Shown one piece after another: positions 34,427 through 48,500 of a DNA stretch of 64,000 bases. The notes beneath the pieces are model-generated. The model was not told where the DNA came from. It searched no databases and saw only the letters and a program-made list of their open reading frames with translations. The first letter of the stretch is position 1, and each line of letters begins with the position of its first letter. The position numbers and the translations under genes are program-made. Source of the DNA: Omphiscola glabra (Eukaryota; Mollusca; Gastropoda; Lymnaeidae); assembly GCA_964017045.1 (NCBI GenBank), contig OZ024798.1, positions 11,367,793 to 11,431,792 on the forward strand, read 5' to 3'.

Positions 34427-36545
34427 CATTACTTGCCAAAAACTTAAAATCATCTGAAATTGAAGCAACTCTCCATTTTTTGTAAAAGGGCATAAAACTA
34501 ACATTTATATATTATTAAAAAATGAAATTCATGCCTTATTTTTATTGGGGTTGTAGTGAAGCCTACAAATTATAATCAAATTGTATTGTAGATCTAATTC
34601 ATAGTGGGTTTGAAGGGAACAGTAAATTGAATGATGGGAATTTAATATAGGCTACAAATCAATAGAAGTGTAAATCTGCAAAAAAAAAGAGAGGGAGGGG
34701 CCTATGATGTATAAGGTTTTGTGTTTATCAATTGAAAACTTAATTTCCCTAAAAGCCACTAAACTAGAATGTAACCATCAATCAATCAAACTTTTGTGAA
34801 GCTCACAGAAATTTACAAGACGTTGGCAGATGCTCCATAACATATGATCCGTTCATAGTATTATTTTTTTTATTTAGAAGGGGTGGAGAAGGAAGGCTAG
34901 TTACATTTCATTACCCAGCTGGGCATTATCATACATTCATTTATTTTATAAAGCTTATTTTTTTAAAAGTGTATTCGGTTTTTGTTAGTTTTACAATGAC
35001 CACTTCTGGATTGGTTAGCTAACTAAGAGGCTCGGTTCTTTGCCATTTTTTCCGCATTGAGTAATAGCTGATGCAGTCCGCAGAACGCTTTTATTAAAAG
35101 GTTTTCAAGGCTTCTTTAAAGCATTTCTTGTGGCATCCATTGTACAGCTTGCCATTGTTCTTAATTGACCATAAAATTTTAATCTTTTACAGCTAGAAAA
35201 CTGACGTGCACCAAAAATCCTGCCAATCATAGCCACAAAGGCACCAAGAAGGTTAAGTTCCTGAGGAGACCTGCCCGGGCAAAAACTTCGGCAACTGAGA
35301 ACTTGTCCTGCCATTTAAAGTTGATGATTTTGCTCTGGCTATTTAATGCGGAAGTTCGCCTCTTATCAATGGTTACGCTTTGTGACACTGTGCTGAAAAT
35401 GCAGTAGAATATGGCATATTAAACCATTTCCGTTGACCATGATTCTGGGCCATATGTTTGGTTTCCAAAGAGTTGGCTTGAGCAGGACCTCAATATTTTT
35501 GTGTATTTTTGTTGTTACCGAAGTTCTTGCAATCATGAATCTGTTGAGACCTTAGATTTTGCATGGAGCCCCCTGACGTTGAAACTTGTTCCCATAATTT
35601 GGTATGTGATGCAGAGTCCCATTTATTACTGAGAATTGATCAGACACTTCGTGACTATCATTTACCCTATCTAGCCCACATGGATAAAAGGTTCCTTGGG
35701 TCTCCTCACTTGTCATTGGTCTTTTAAAGACCTTCTAAATGGCGATCAAGAGCTCAATGCAACATACATTAAGAAGAGGTCGATGATCTACTCTTGAATT
35801 CTTCGCGGGGCTGCATGACAGAAAACATAATGTCAATGGTCCCACGTATTTTGAAAAACCACATTACCATTGTTAAGATGCGTGTTGTGACTGTTCAGCA
35901 AGATAGGCCTACTGTCTAATTACAGATGAATTTCTTGCCTGCGTTCGAAAGCAAGTTTATACCTTGTTGGTTGTCAAAAAACTGGAGGGTTCCTTTGAGT
36001 GTATACAGATGAACAATGGAGGCATACTTATGTCCTTGAGTATCAACTCTTGGTGAAAATCAGCAGAAACAGCTAGTGGCTACTAGTGGAGTCTTTCAGT
36101 CAGAGCTGTGCGCTACCACCCTCTTATAGATTTCAGCTGGGCTACTGTCTGAACCAGTAGCATAACTTGACTAAATTGTGCCCGGGATGAACTCTCTAAA
36201 TTCTAACACACACAAGTACACTACATTGATATAATCTTTTATATACACCCCAACAGTGCCACTGGGGGAGGGATGTGGTTGCACCCTTCACATCTTCTTA
36301 GGCTTAGGTTAGGCTTAGGCTTAGATTAGGTACGCCAATAGTCTGAAACGGCAACTGTAAAAATAGTTTAATAATCATTTTCTGCATAACAGTAAAGCAT
36401 TGGTACTTTTCTACAAACAACTAAATTTATATAATATTTGCATAAACAGAAAGAATAATAACTAAAAAAAATATTTAAAAAAAATAAAACATTGATAACC
36501 TTCCGAAGTATTTCGGCATCTTTAAAAAAGTAACGATGCCGCCGG
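34427..36545. other. Intergenic, with decayed coding-like patches near 35100-36130
   Basis: The plus strand near 35563-35720 can be read as MEPPDVETCSHNLVC followed by further coding-like peptide, broken by stops. The minus strand at 35345-35230 reads WQDKFSVAEVFARAGLLRN. These resemble a dead mobile-element gene but no family could be named. Near 36296-36330 is a degenerate ttaggc-type repeat. No intact gene. Confidence 0.35.
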
Positions 36546-36581
36546 TTGTTAAGTAAAATTCGTGCTTACAGTGCTACAAAC

Positions 36582-39500
36582 ATGGCGTCCATGTTCAAGA
36601 AACCAAAGAGAAATTTTAGAAGAAAAGGTGGAGATTTTGATTCAGATAAAGAAGATGAATCAAAAGAGGAGAGTATGGAAACTGATGATAAGCCACCCAT
36701 ATCTTTCAAGACAGATATAGATAAAAAGAAGAAACCGAAGGCTTCAAAAGATAAAGAATCATCAAAGACTGTATTAAGTTTTGAAGTGGAGGAAGACGAA
36801 GATGGTGGTAAGAATTATACTAAACATTACATGAAATAAAGACAGCGTTTCCCTATTGCCGGGTCGCGACCCATTACCAAAATAAAGTTTCACCAAAAGA
36901 ATACAAAGAAATGAAAACCTAGGTTCCGTTTTTGATTTTTCTTTCTGCCGAGGGCTATTCATAGAAGTGAACTCCTACTGGACTTTTTGTAAGTGCAAGT
37001 ATTAAATAAGTAGGCACTTTGATGAAAATTTTAAAACATATTTAAAAATACAAAAATACTACAGCTGTATAGAGCCTGGAGAATAGATTACAAAAACACC
37101 AAGATCAACTTTCTAGCTCAAGTGGTTCAAAAAAAGTTATGAATTTTTTAGTAGGGACCTCAAAACCACTTTTTTACTATGAAGGCTGCATCATGACCAG
37201 GCAGTGTATTGGTACCTTGTAGTGTAGCATTCTTAGAGAAGCTTTGGCAGTAAAAAAATAGGCTAATTTGGAGAGATAGGCCCTGACGTCATTTGCGTGT
37301 TTTGTCCCTGGCCCTGGTTGATAGGGTCAAAACCCTGGTTCCGATAGGGTCAAAACCCTGGTTCCGATAGGGTCAAAACCCTGGTTCCGATAGGGTCAAA
37401 ACCCAGGTTAAGGATAAGTTTAGGGTTCAGGTTAGGTTTAGGGATAGAATTAGGGTTCAGGTTAGGTTTAGGGATACATTTAGTATTTAGGACATAAGTT
37501 TGCAGGTCGCGGCAACCAAGATGGCGGCCAAGTCATTATCGACTATCTCTCCAAATTTACCAAAAAATATATTGATTTCAACTGCATCAATCCAACAGTG
37601 ACATAATTAATTAAGTCTGTGATATTTTCTTTTTCAAACAGCACTCAAACCTTATTGTGTTGGGATTGGTTCTAATTTATAATATAATATTTAAAAACTG
37701 TTTTAACATTCATATCTTATAAAAGTTAAAAGTTTATTGGTTCATGAAGCATATGCAATAACCTAAGTAGGCCTACTACTTAAAGTAGCCTTAGTATAAC
37801 GATAATTGGGCCTCTGAAATAAGATATTAATTACCCCCGCCCCCCACACTTTCATATTTTAAAATCAGTAGGGGGCCCTAATAAAAGTAATATTAATAAT
37901 ATTAATTTAAAACATACTAGCATAATTATTTTTTTTACCTTTTTTTTTTTCTTCAGTTTTGCAATCAGGCACTGGTTTTAAGTAAATTAACTTTTGTAAC
38001 GAACTAACCTAGCCTATACTTGTAAAATATAATATGAAACTTATCCTAACTTATGATTACTGCTGTAATAGGCCTACTTTTAGGCTTAGGCTTACTGATT
38101 TTTCTATTAGTCTATATTATTAGATTAAATTAGATGAGTCACATAGCCAGGCGTTAAGTATACCAGTAGATCTGTTGTATAGTGACTTTAACAAATTATG
38201 GCCTTATCGTTTAGACTGTGCATCATTAAATGTGTTTATTGAGGTTTTTTTTAATTAAATTTTTACAATTTTGATTGCAGCTGATACTGAAGTGTTCAAA
38301 ATTAAAAAGTCAAGTCACAGTAGACGCATTGCAAAACAAATGAAAAAGGAGAAGAAGGGGAAAGGTGGACACAATGGTGACAGCAAAGATGATGGGGCAA
38401 ATTATAGTGACGGTGATGAGTATAATGACAGGAGCCATGATAGTTTATTGAGAAAGAAGAAGCAGGAAGAGGAAGAAGCTGAAGAAAAGATAAGGGTGAG
38501 TCTATGAAGCATTATTTGGATGATCATGGAATTATGTCCTGAGTTCTTATCTAGTCCAGGATCATTGTTGTATTTCTGAATGTTCCAAGAAAACAAATTT
38601 AACTTAGACACTTTATTAAGCTTTAATTCTGTATCTGCAATGCTTAAAATAGAAAACCATGGCTATCTTCCATCATTTTTTTTTTCCAGTGAAATCATCA
38701 TGAAATATTTTACTGCTCAAAAGTAACTCAATTTTTGCCCGCTATTGTAATATTTTATTTTTAAAACTACTCTGCTCATGGAACATTTATGGTTTCTGAA
38801 GATGTACTTAATCAATGAAGAATCAGATCTTGTTAATTATTAATTGCAAAATTGTTTTTTTTTTTTATATACATTTCCATTGTGGTCTACCTAATGCATA
38901 AAGGAAAGTGAATGGAGCTTTTAAAAATTTAATATTCTCTCTGGATAAAGTGCAGATAAGAATGTTATTTGAAAGTACAAATTCATGGAAAAAAAATAAT
39001 TTTTAACTATGAAAAAAAAAATTACTTAGTAGTTTGAGGCAACAGCCAAGGAATGCCACTTGTGACTATTTGCTGCTTATGGGTGAGCTTCAGCAGATCC
39101 TCTAAAATTACTCTACACCATGTTTTCCCTGGGTTGTCCATTATAATCTTGTCCTGGCAAATGCGCTCGATGGTGTCAAAACAAACATGTTTAAGCCATC
39201 TGCATGTCTGTAATGTTTCGCTTTCATATGGCTTTTCAGCCATGTGTTGTATTTTGTCGTATGCCAGAAGATTCTATGGATCCTTTGTAGACATTTCGTC
39301 CTGGAAAAATTCCAGCTTTGATCTCCATAAGGATGTTAACATTCCAAATGCATTGCTTTGTTTTGCTGACCTTTGCTTTGGGTTTCCTTTTCACAATCAC
39401 TAACTGTTGTGACCTTGCCCACTAGGTTGGTATTCATATTCTGTTACATCTTCCCGTGGGCTGTTATTTACAGGGATTGTGGTCTTCAACCTGACATTTC

Positions 39501-42500
39501 TCTCATGATCTACATTATCCTGATGTTGATTAAAAGATGTGCTGGCTATAGTGCTGGCTTTTTCATTTAGTCTATTTGTCTTTTCCTGGGCATCTTGGTT
39601 CTTGCCAGACAACAATCCTAAGTTGTGGAAGATCACCATCCATTTTATTACTTGCTGCCTCTTCCCTTTTATGTTTTGGTGCATGAGCCAATCGGTAGCT
39701 AGTGGGTAAAGGAGAGAATGACCATTGCTTCATTCCAATCGCTTAACTTTGAAAGGTTAAGTCAGGCATAATCAATTTTCTGAAAAAAAAAGATAAGAAA
39801 ATAATATTTGGGCTGTGGAAATTATTTTTAGAAGAACTAATATCTAGGCAAATGCTTAAAATAAACATAGTATCTGGTCACCTGTCTATGATAATTAAAT
39901 GTTAATCGAATAAGTTTAAAGCCAATAGGCATTATTAAAATTACCATGAAGCAAATATTTTTTTAAAAACGCTATATAACTTGTTTAACTTTGTTAAGTC
40001 ATTTTTAAAAAAATAGCTTAAATTTTTTTATGGAGTGAATATGCATTTGTTTTGTTTTTTATACAATCGTTTTTATTTTCATTAATGTATTAAAAAAATA
40101 TTTTTTTTTTTAAGTTCATGGTTATGTTTGTTAATTGTGTGTACAGCGCGGTGAGCCCAACCCTGGGCTGGGGTACCGCGCTAAATAAAACCTCTAGTAA
40201 TAATAATAATTTAAAATTACCTTTTCAGAAATTAAGAGAAGAGTTTCGAACACTTAATGGGGAAGAGGTAGAAGACTCTGACGGCAGTGATGACGATGGG
40301 CAGAAGACATTCAAGGCCATGTTAGCTAGTAAGTGGTTAATTTCATTGCTGCTTTAGCTGCTGTAACTTTCATTGTATTGTGAACATTGTGATATATATA
40401 CAGCTTTTAGACCATATGTTAGTGTTTAAAATTTAAATTAATGCTTAATATTATGATTTGCAAACAAATATAAGTAAATTAGAAAAGCCAACTGACAACT
40501 GTTGAAGATTTTTTATTTTTAACCAAAAAAATGTATTTTGTTTGCAGGAGGTGAAATTCCTGATGCCAAGACGATTCACTTTATTCGAAAGCAGCGTCAA
40601 ATGGCAAGGGAGACGGATAATTTTATTCCACTTGATGAGACTGATGTTAAATCAAGTAAATCCTCAACAGCCAGGCTTGTCAGGTATTTCATGTTGTACA
40701 TCAGGGTGCTCATACTTTTTTTGGGATGGTAACAGGGACAGACCCAGGAAAAATCCAAATTCACATTACTAAGCTACTGTGATCTATTTAGCCGTAGCAT
40801 GCACAGGGCACATAGATCATTTTTATCATAAATTTGTTGTTTAAGTTTAGATTACAATATTGCACATTAACATTTTTAAATAAAGTTATTTTCTTAACAA
40901 TTAGGTAAACTCTCTAATATTAATTGCTATGTACTAAGTTACGACTGGCTGGTTATCTTTTCCTGGGGTACGCAGGTTAGGTAAGGCCCAAATTCACACA
41001 CACACAGCAGCAGTAGTCTTGTTTGTTTTCCCCCTCTCTCTCTGTCGCTGGTCACTGCGCTGTCTGTGACGTAAGGGTGTGGACTCCAACACTCTATGGC
41101 GGGGCACACACGGCCTGTGCTACCGGGAGGATTTTATGGTTATCTCCTGTAAGCTTAATCTACACTTGAATTCTTTAATTAGGCTGTCAGCGTTAGTCTA
41201 GCCACTAACCGACTGACTTCAGCTCAACTGGTCTATACTAGACTGTATACTCAACTGAACTGTACTATGTTTTCTAGAAATGAGAATAATAAATGAAACA
41301 CATAAGACATAACTAAGACATTCAAATCACATCACTAATCATTATCATAAGCTAACTAACGATACTAACATTTCTTGATCAGAACTACAATCACATGAAA
41401 ATTAAAAAGACACCAACCTAGCCAATTATGAATAAAGAAACTTCATCACAATAATCTAGCTAGCCAGGCTCTGCTGCCAAATTACAGGTAAAAGAGGGCG
41501 AAACTGATGGGGCCTTTGGTTACATACTGTATAGGTTAGTGTCGTGCCCTACATTATCGTATGCGTGGGACGCTTGACCAGATGAGCGCATTGTTTCAGT
41601 TGCATCACGGTAAAGGTTACCAGGTTAATTTCCATTGTTACTAATGTTAGGCCCAGCCTAATTGTGCAATTTCACGTGGGGTAGGGGTGGAGAGAGTGTG
41701 AGCCAGCGGTCCCAAAAAAGGTGAGGACCAGCTGGTCTCAACACTACTAAATAACTGTGAACATCAATTAACTTTTTTATATTCCTGATATACAACACTC
41801 TTTTTTTAGTTCTTGAAAATTTGTGTGCTATGGGGGGCCAAGCAGTCACAATCACCATTAGGAAGAACATTTAATGGATCTGCAAAAAAAAAAATTATTC
41901 TGACAGACTTCCAAAAGCTTGAAAACACATCTGTGCATAAAATTAATATAGATTTAAATTGATCCAGCTAATTTTACACATAATCAATGTAACAGCTGAC
42001 TTGGAAGGGTTTGTTTGGGTGGGTTTTCTAGTCCATTGAAGAGTTATGCATGAGTCATGGTGTGATACATGAGAAAGGTCAGGCTGCTTCTGAAAAAATA
42101 AATATTAAAAAAATAATTTGCGAAAATCATTGGCGTGCCTATTGTAATAGCCTTGAGGGTTGACTATTGGGCCAGACCCTGCTGTTCTGCGTCATCTCTT
42201 TCTTCACTAACTTATTATTAACTTCATATATGAAATTTTTATATTTTACAAGCAAGGTGTTAAATTAACGGCCCTGTTAAAAAAATGTCACTAATGAAAA
42301 GAAATTTCAAAATTTTCGCTGATAAAAATTAAAAGCACTTCAAAAATAAATTGTATTAACATTTTGGGGCCCAGGCCCTTTCATTTAATATCAAGGTGGG
42401 CCTAGTCAAAAACCAGGATTTATTGTCTAATCAGACTTTTAAAATAGGTCCTATTCAGAAATAATTATTGTCCTATTCAAACAAATTATTCTCCACGGTC

Positions 42501-45500
42501 AAAGCTATAGATGTGATCAACTAATATAAAATAGGATCGCAAAGGTGAGATCCTGTTCCTTCCAGGATTCCATTTCTGGTGGATCCTAGTCCTTCCTAGG
42601 ATATTGTTCCCCAGGAGATCTGGTTCCATGAGATACTCAAAGTTGTCCCTAAGATAGGGACCAACTTTGGCCAAGATCAATTAATACACACACGAAAAAG
42701 TATACTACGAACAAGGCCTTCAGATTAGGCCTTTATAAGGGATGATTAATAGAGATGTTTAGAGGTGTATAGAAATCTGTAGAACTTACAAATGATTAAT
42801 TTAATCAGGGATGTAGAGAAAATTCCCAGGAAAGTTTAAAACTGTAGAACTATAACAATAAAGTCAGATTCCATTAACTGTCCTGTGGAACAATATAGAA
42901 CTTTAGGGAAAATTCTAGATTTAGTTAATTCCCACCCTCTGTCCACCCAGAAGCTTGTTAAAGTACACACAGAAACTTGTAAAAAATTACTCTTCTACTT
43001 CTAGTAATCATTTTTGAACAAAATGCTATTTAAATTAAAAGAGGGGGTCAGACGAGGGCCCATTCCATTAGGTGCTGTTTTTGTTTACCTAAAATAGGGG
43101 GCCCTATAAAAATAATTCAGAAAAATGGAGTTAAAATTTAAAAGTTGTTCCATAAAATCAGTTGAAAAATACCCCAAATCTGGCCTTTTGAATTCTAAAT
43201 ATTGGAGCCACCGGCCCCCTAAGTGTGGATATTATTAGTTTTAAATCCATCATTATATGGATAATAAAGGTGCGTTCTGATCCTGCTGGCAACAGACACA
43301 TTTTCACCTTTAATATAATATAATATATTGTTTACTCTGGGTATCACATTCAACTGCTTGCATCTCACTTTGCTAGAATACTTCAGAGTTGAAACTAGAT
43401 ACATAGCATGGTCTCAAGAGGGGGTTAAATCTTTCAACATTTGGAGGATCCTTGATCACAGATGGTGAATTTTAAAAAAAAATGTAAGCAAGAAAATAAT
43501 AGCCACGTCTTATGACAGGGGTATGTGCTATATGTAAAAATAATTATATATTTTTTTTTTATCTCATTGACCTTTGTTTTAAATGACACTTCAATAACAC
43601 CAAGAAAATAAAATTTAAGAAAAACATCAAGGAAATAAAAAAAAAAGAAAATCAGTTTTCATTTTAAGTATTTTATTATTCAACATTTCAATTATTTAGG
43701 ACATTATGTATCAACAGCAAACAAAATACAAATATTTTAAATTGCAATATAATTAGTACAGTATAAATATGAAAAACATTTTTGTTGTTCAGAATGAGAA
43801 ATAAGTTAAGTAATTTTTAAAAAAATCATTAGTATTGAATTTAATACATTAAGAGCATTTTTTCAGGAATGCATTAAATTTGTCTTTTTCTATCTGCAAA
43901 CATAAATACATTACATATTGATGCTTTTCTTTACATTCACCGGTAGATATTAACTAAAATCAATGAATGAAAATAATTATGATGATATTGACAATGCTAG
44001 TAGGTATTGCACGAATCCCAAAATATTATATATGCTAAGCTATACAAAACTAATCTAGTCAACTTCTTCAACTGTAGGACCATTGTGTTGTCCATAAGAT
44101 TGGCCGTTAGGGGTCTGTTGACCATGGCCTTGACTATGAAGTTTAGCCATTACTGATGAGCTTGTCTTTTGTATCTCTTTTAATTTGTCTTCAATCTCCT
44201 CCTTGTCAGCTAGCAAGTTGTTGTCCAGCCATTTCATGGTGTCGTTGCAGGCATCAATTACAATGTCTTTGTCTTTGGATGAAAGCTTGTCGCCAGCTGC
44301 ATCAACAGCTTGTTTGACACTGAAGATGTAGCCCTCAAGCCGGTTCCTGGCTGCCACCCGTTCTTGCTGTTTCTTATCCTCATCTTTGTACTTCTCAGCC
44401 TCAGCCAACATTCTGTCGATCTCCGCCTGGCTGAGTCTGCCTCTGTCATTCTTTATTGTAATGTTACTGGACTTTCCTGGCTCTTGTCTTGGGCAGTGAC
44501 ATTCAGAATGCCATTGGCGTCAATGTCAAATGTGACCTCAATCTGTGGGACGCCCCTCGGTGCAGGTGGGATGCCGGTTAAGTGGAATTTACCCATTAGG
44601 TTATTGTCTTTGGTCATGGCGCGCTCACCCTCATACACCTGGATGTCAACGCCAGGCTGGTTGTCTGCGTACGTTGAGAAGATCTGTGAGGTTTTAGTTG
44701 GAATGGTGGTGCCTCTTTTGACCAGGGGAGTCATGACACCCCCAGCTGTCTCAATGCCTAGAGACAGGGGTGCAACATCAACCAGTAGGACATCCTTGAT
44801 TGCCTCACTGGTGTCACCTTTCAGAATAGCGGCCTGTACAGCAGCACCGTATGCCACAGCCTCATCTGGGTTAATGGATTTGTTGAGTTCTTTCCCATTA
44901 AAGAAATCAGTCAAAAGTTTCTGAACCTTTGGAATGCGTGTTGAACCGCCAACAAGGACAACTTCATCTATTCTTGCTTTGTCTAGTTTAGCATCTCGTA
45001 GTGCTGTCTCCACAGGTTGAAGGGTTGATCTGAACAGATCACCACAAAGTTCTTCAAATCTGGCTCTTGTAATTTTAGTGTAAAAATCGATACCTTCGAA
45101 AAGAGAGTCAATCTCAATGGATGCCTCACTGCTGCTTGACAGTGTTCTCTTTGCTCGTTCACATGCGGTGCGTAAACGTCTTATAGATCTTGGATTCATG
45201 CTAATGTCTTTGTCATATTTTCGTTTGAATTCTTGTACGAAGTGGCTCACCATTCTGTTGTCGAAGTCTTCTCCGCCCAGATGTGTATCACCAGCCGTGG
45301 CTTTTACCTCAAACAATGAACCTTCATCAATAGAAAGTATACTCACATCAAAAGTACCACCACCCAGATCAAAGATGAGAACATGTTTCTCTCCCTTGTG
45401 TCCTTTATCAAGTCCATAGGCCAGGGCAGCCGCAGTTGGTTCATTAATAATTCTGAGAACATTCAGTCCTGCTATGGCACCGGCATCTTTTGTAGCTTGT

Positions 45501-48500
45501 CTCTGTGAGTCATTGAAGTAAGCTGGTACTGTAATTACCGCATCCGTAACCTTCTGACCAAGATATGCTTCAGCAGTTTCCTTCATCTTTGTGAGTACCA
45601 TCGAGCTAATTTCTTCAGGGGCAAACAATTTGTTTTCTCCATTGTATTCTGCCTGGATCTTGGGACGTCCATCAACTTCAACCACCTTGAATGGCCAGTG
45701 TTTCATGTCACTCTGAACTGTCTTGTCATTGAATTTACGACCAATGAGCCTTTTGGCATCAAATATCGTATTGCTTGGGTTCATGGCAGCTTGGTTTTTG
45801 GCAGCATCCCCCACAAGTCGCTCGGTGTCAGTAAAGGCCACATAGCTTGGTGTTGTTCTATTACCTTGGTCGTTTGCGATGATCTCAACCTTTCCATGCT
45901 GGAACACACCCACACAGGAGTATGTGGTTCCAAGATCTATGCCAATAGCTGGGGCTTTGCTTCCTATCGTCATCTGAAATAGATGAAATATTTTCATATT
46001 AAGTTTTCATTTATACCTTTTATTTAAAATAAATATATTAGATGGGTGTGTTTTATTTAAAACTAGCCGATATACCCGGCAAATTTGCCGGGATAGCATT
46101 CGGAACGAAGGAACTTTAAAAGTCTACAGCCTTATAGTTTTTCCGATCCCGGTGGGCTCCCAATCCCGTCGGTATCCCGCTCCCGTTAGTATACAGTTTC
46201 CCGGTGGGATTCTCATCCCTCTGGATCCCGATTCCGGTATCATCCCAATCCCGTCGGTATTTCGATCCCGGTGAAAGCTCGATATTAGTGGAATGACGAT
46301 AGCTGTCGGATCCCGATACCGGTTGGCTCCCGGTCTAAGCCTATTGATATTTATATATAGCTTATATAAGGAAACATGAAATAGGGCCCCGGCCCCAGAG
46401 GGATGGATATTATGAGTTCAGTACACTTCGGTATTTGAGAATGGATAATCAAATGTGTGTACTAAGTTTGGTCAAAATCCATCTATTCATGCAGGAGTAT
46501 TTGTCAGTCATTTTAATTATATAGCTCATATAAGAAAAAAACGAATTCGGGCCCCCGGCCCCAAACGGCATGTCATAAAAAGTTCATAACCCATTAAGGT
46601 TCCCTTCCGGATAATGATGGATATATCTGCCAAATTTGGTCAAGATCCATCCATTAATCTAGGAGTACGAACTGTGTAAAAACTGTATTTTCTAAGTAAT
46701 TATTCTTCGAATACGAAAAATTATACAACTAAATGCATTTCTATAACTGTAGTATATTTAATTTAAAAGAGGGGGCCCCGTGGGCCCATTGCATAATTTT
46801 ACCGAATTAGTTTTGCCTGAAAAGGGGCCCTATAAAAATCATTCAGGTAAGTTATGAAGTTAAAATTTTAAATTTGTCCCATTAAAATCTATTGAATAAT
46901 GCCATAAATATAGCGTTTTAAAGTTATCGAACTTTCTAGAAAATTCTAGATTGGATATTATTAGTTTTAAATCCATCGATGTTTCAGTACGGACAGTGTA
47001 TTGCTACCACACTTGGCCTATATCCATCAATTCATATAGAACCTATAGTGTTGTCTAAGCCTATAAATATTTATATAGCTTATATAAGGAAAAATGAAAT
47101 GGGGCCCCCGGCCCCAGAGGAATGGATATTATGAGTTCAGTACACTTTTGTATTTGAGTATGGATAATCAAGTGTATGTGTACTAAGTTTGGTCAAGATC
47201 CATCCATTCATATAGGAGTATTAAGCTTATCGCTATTTATATAGCTCATATAAGGAAAAATGAAATGGGGCCCCAGGAGAATGGATATTATGAGTTCAGT
47301 ACCCTTCGGTACTTGAATATGGATAATCAAGTGTAAGTGTACTAAGTTTTATCGATATCCATCCATTCACGTAGGAGTATTTGTTTGAACATTTTTTATA
47401 TAAGTCATATAAGAAAAAAACGAATTCGGGGCCCCAGGCCCCACACGAAATGTTATTAAAAGTTCTCAACCCCTTAAGAGTTCCTTCTGGATAATGATGG
47501 ATATATGTGCCAAGTTTGGTCAGGATCCATCAATCCGTGTAAAAGCCTTTGTGGAACAAACCCACAAATTTTCACTTTTATATATATACTAGCCGATATA
47601 CCCGGCGTGGCCCGGGATTGCATTAGGACCCCGATCCCGGTGGCCTACAGATCCCGTTAGGATACTGTTCTTTTTGGGATCCCGTCTCATCTAGAGACCC
47701 TCCTTTACAATGTTATCCCATTTCCTGATTGGCTCGTGACATAGATTTAGCTTTTTAAAGATATCGAACTTTCTGGAAAATTCTAGATTGGATATTCTTA
47801 GTTTTAAATACACCGATATCTAAAAACGGACAGTGCAGTGTATTGCTACCACGTTAGGCCTATATCCATCAATTCACAAAAAAAATAAAGTGTTATCTAA
47901 GCCTATTGACCTATAGAACTTTCTGGAACATTCTAGATTAAATGTATTATCCTCCAGGAACTGTGTAAAAACTGTCTTTTCTTAGTAATTTTTCTTCGAA
48001 TACGTAAAATTATACAACTAAGTGCATTTCTATAGCTATAGTACAATTAAATTGAAAGAGGGGCCCCTCTTAATAATGTACCGTTTTTGTTATGTCTAAA
48101 GTTCGGGGAAAGGGGGGGGGGCGCTATAACAATAATTCAGCTAAGTTATAGACTTTAAAATTTTACATTTGTCCCATTAAAATCTATTGAAAAATGCTTA
48201 AGATATAGCGTTTTAAAGTTTTTCTAACTTTCTGGAAAGATCTAGATTGGATATCATTAGTTTTAAATCCACCGATATTTCAGTACGGACAGTGAAGCGC
48301 ATTGCTACAACCCTAGGCCTATATCCATCAATTCACATAAAACCTATAGTGTTGTCGAAGCTTAGTAATATTTATATATTTTATATAAGGAAAAATAAAT
48401 GGGGCCCCCGGCCCCTGAGGAATGGATATTATGAGTTCAGTACCCTTTTGTATTTCAGTATGGATAATCAAGTGTATGTGTACTAAGTTTGGTCACGATA

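Noticed and set aside
36546..36581. Upstream in-frame extension of PAXBP1 (LLSKIRAYSATN)
   Set aside because: It has no ATG; ATG at 36582 followed by ASMFKKPKR fits the family start.
44310..45982. Plus-strand open frames opposite HSP70 (204, 100 and 94 codons)
   Set aside because: They are antisense shadows of a highly conserved coding sequence and show no family motifs.
45974..45997. Upstream HSP70 start (MKIFHLFQ)
   Set aside because: It overlaps a good splice acceptor and is absent from the HSP70 family N-terminus.
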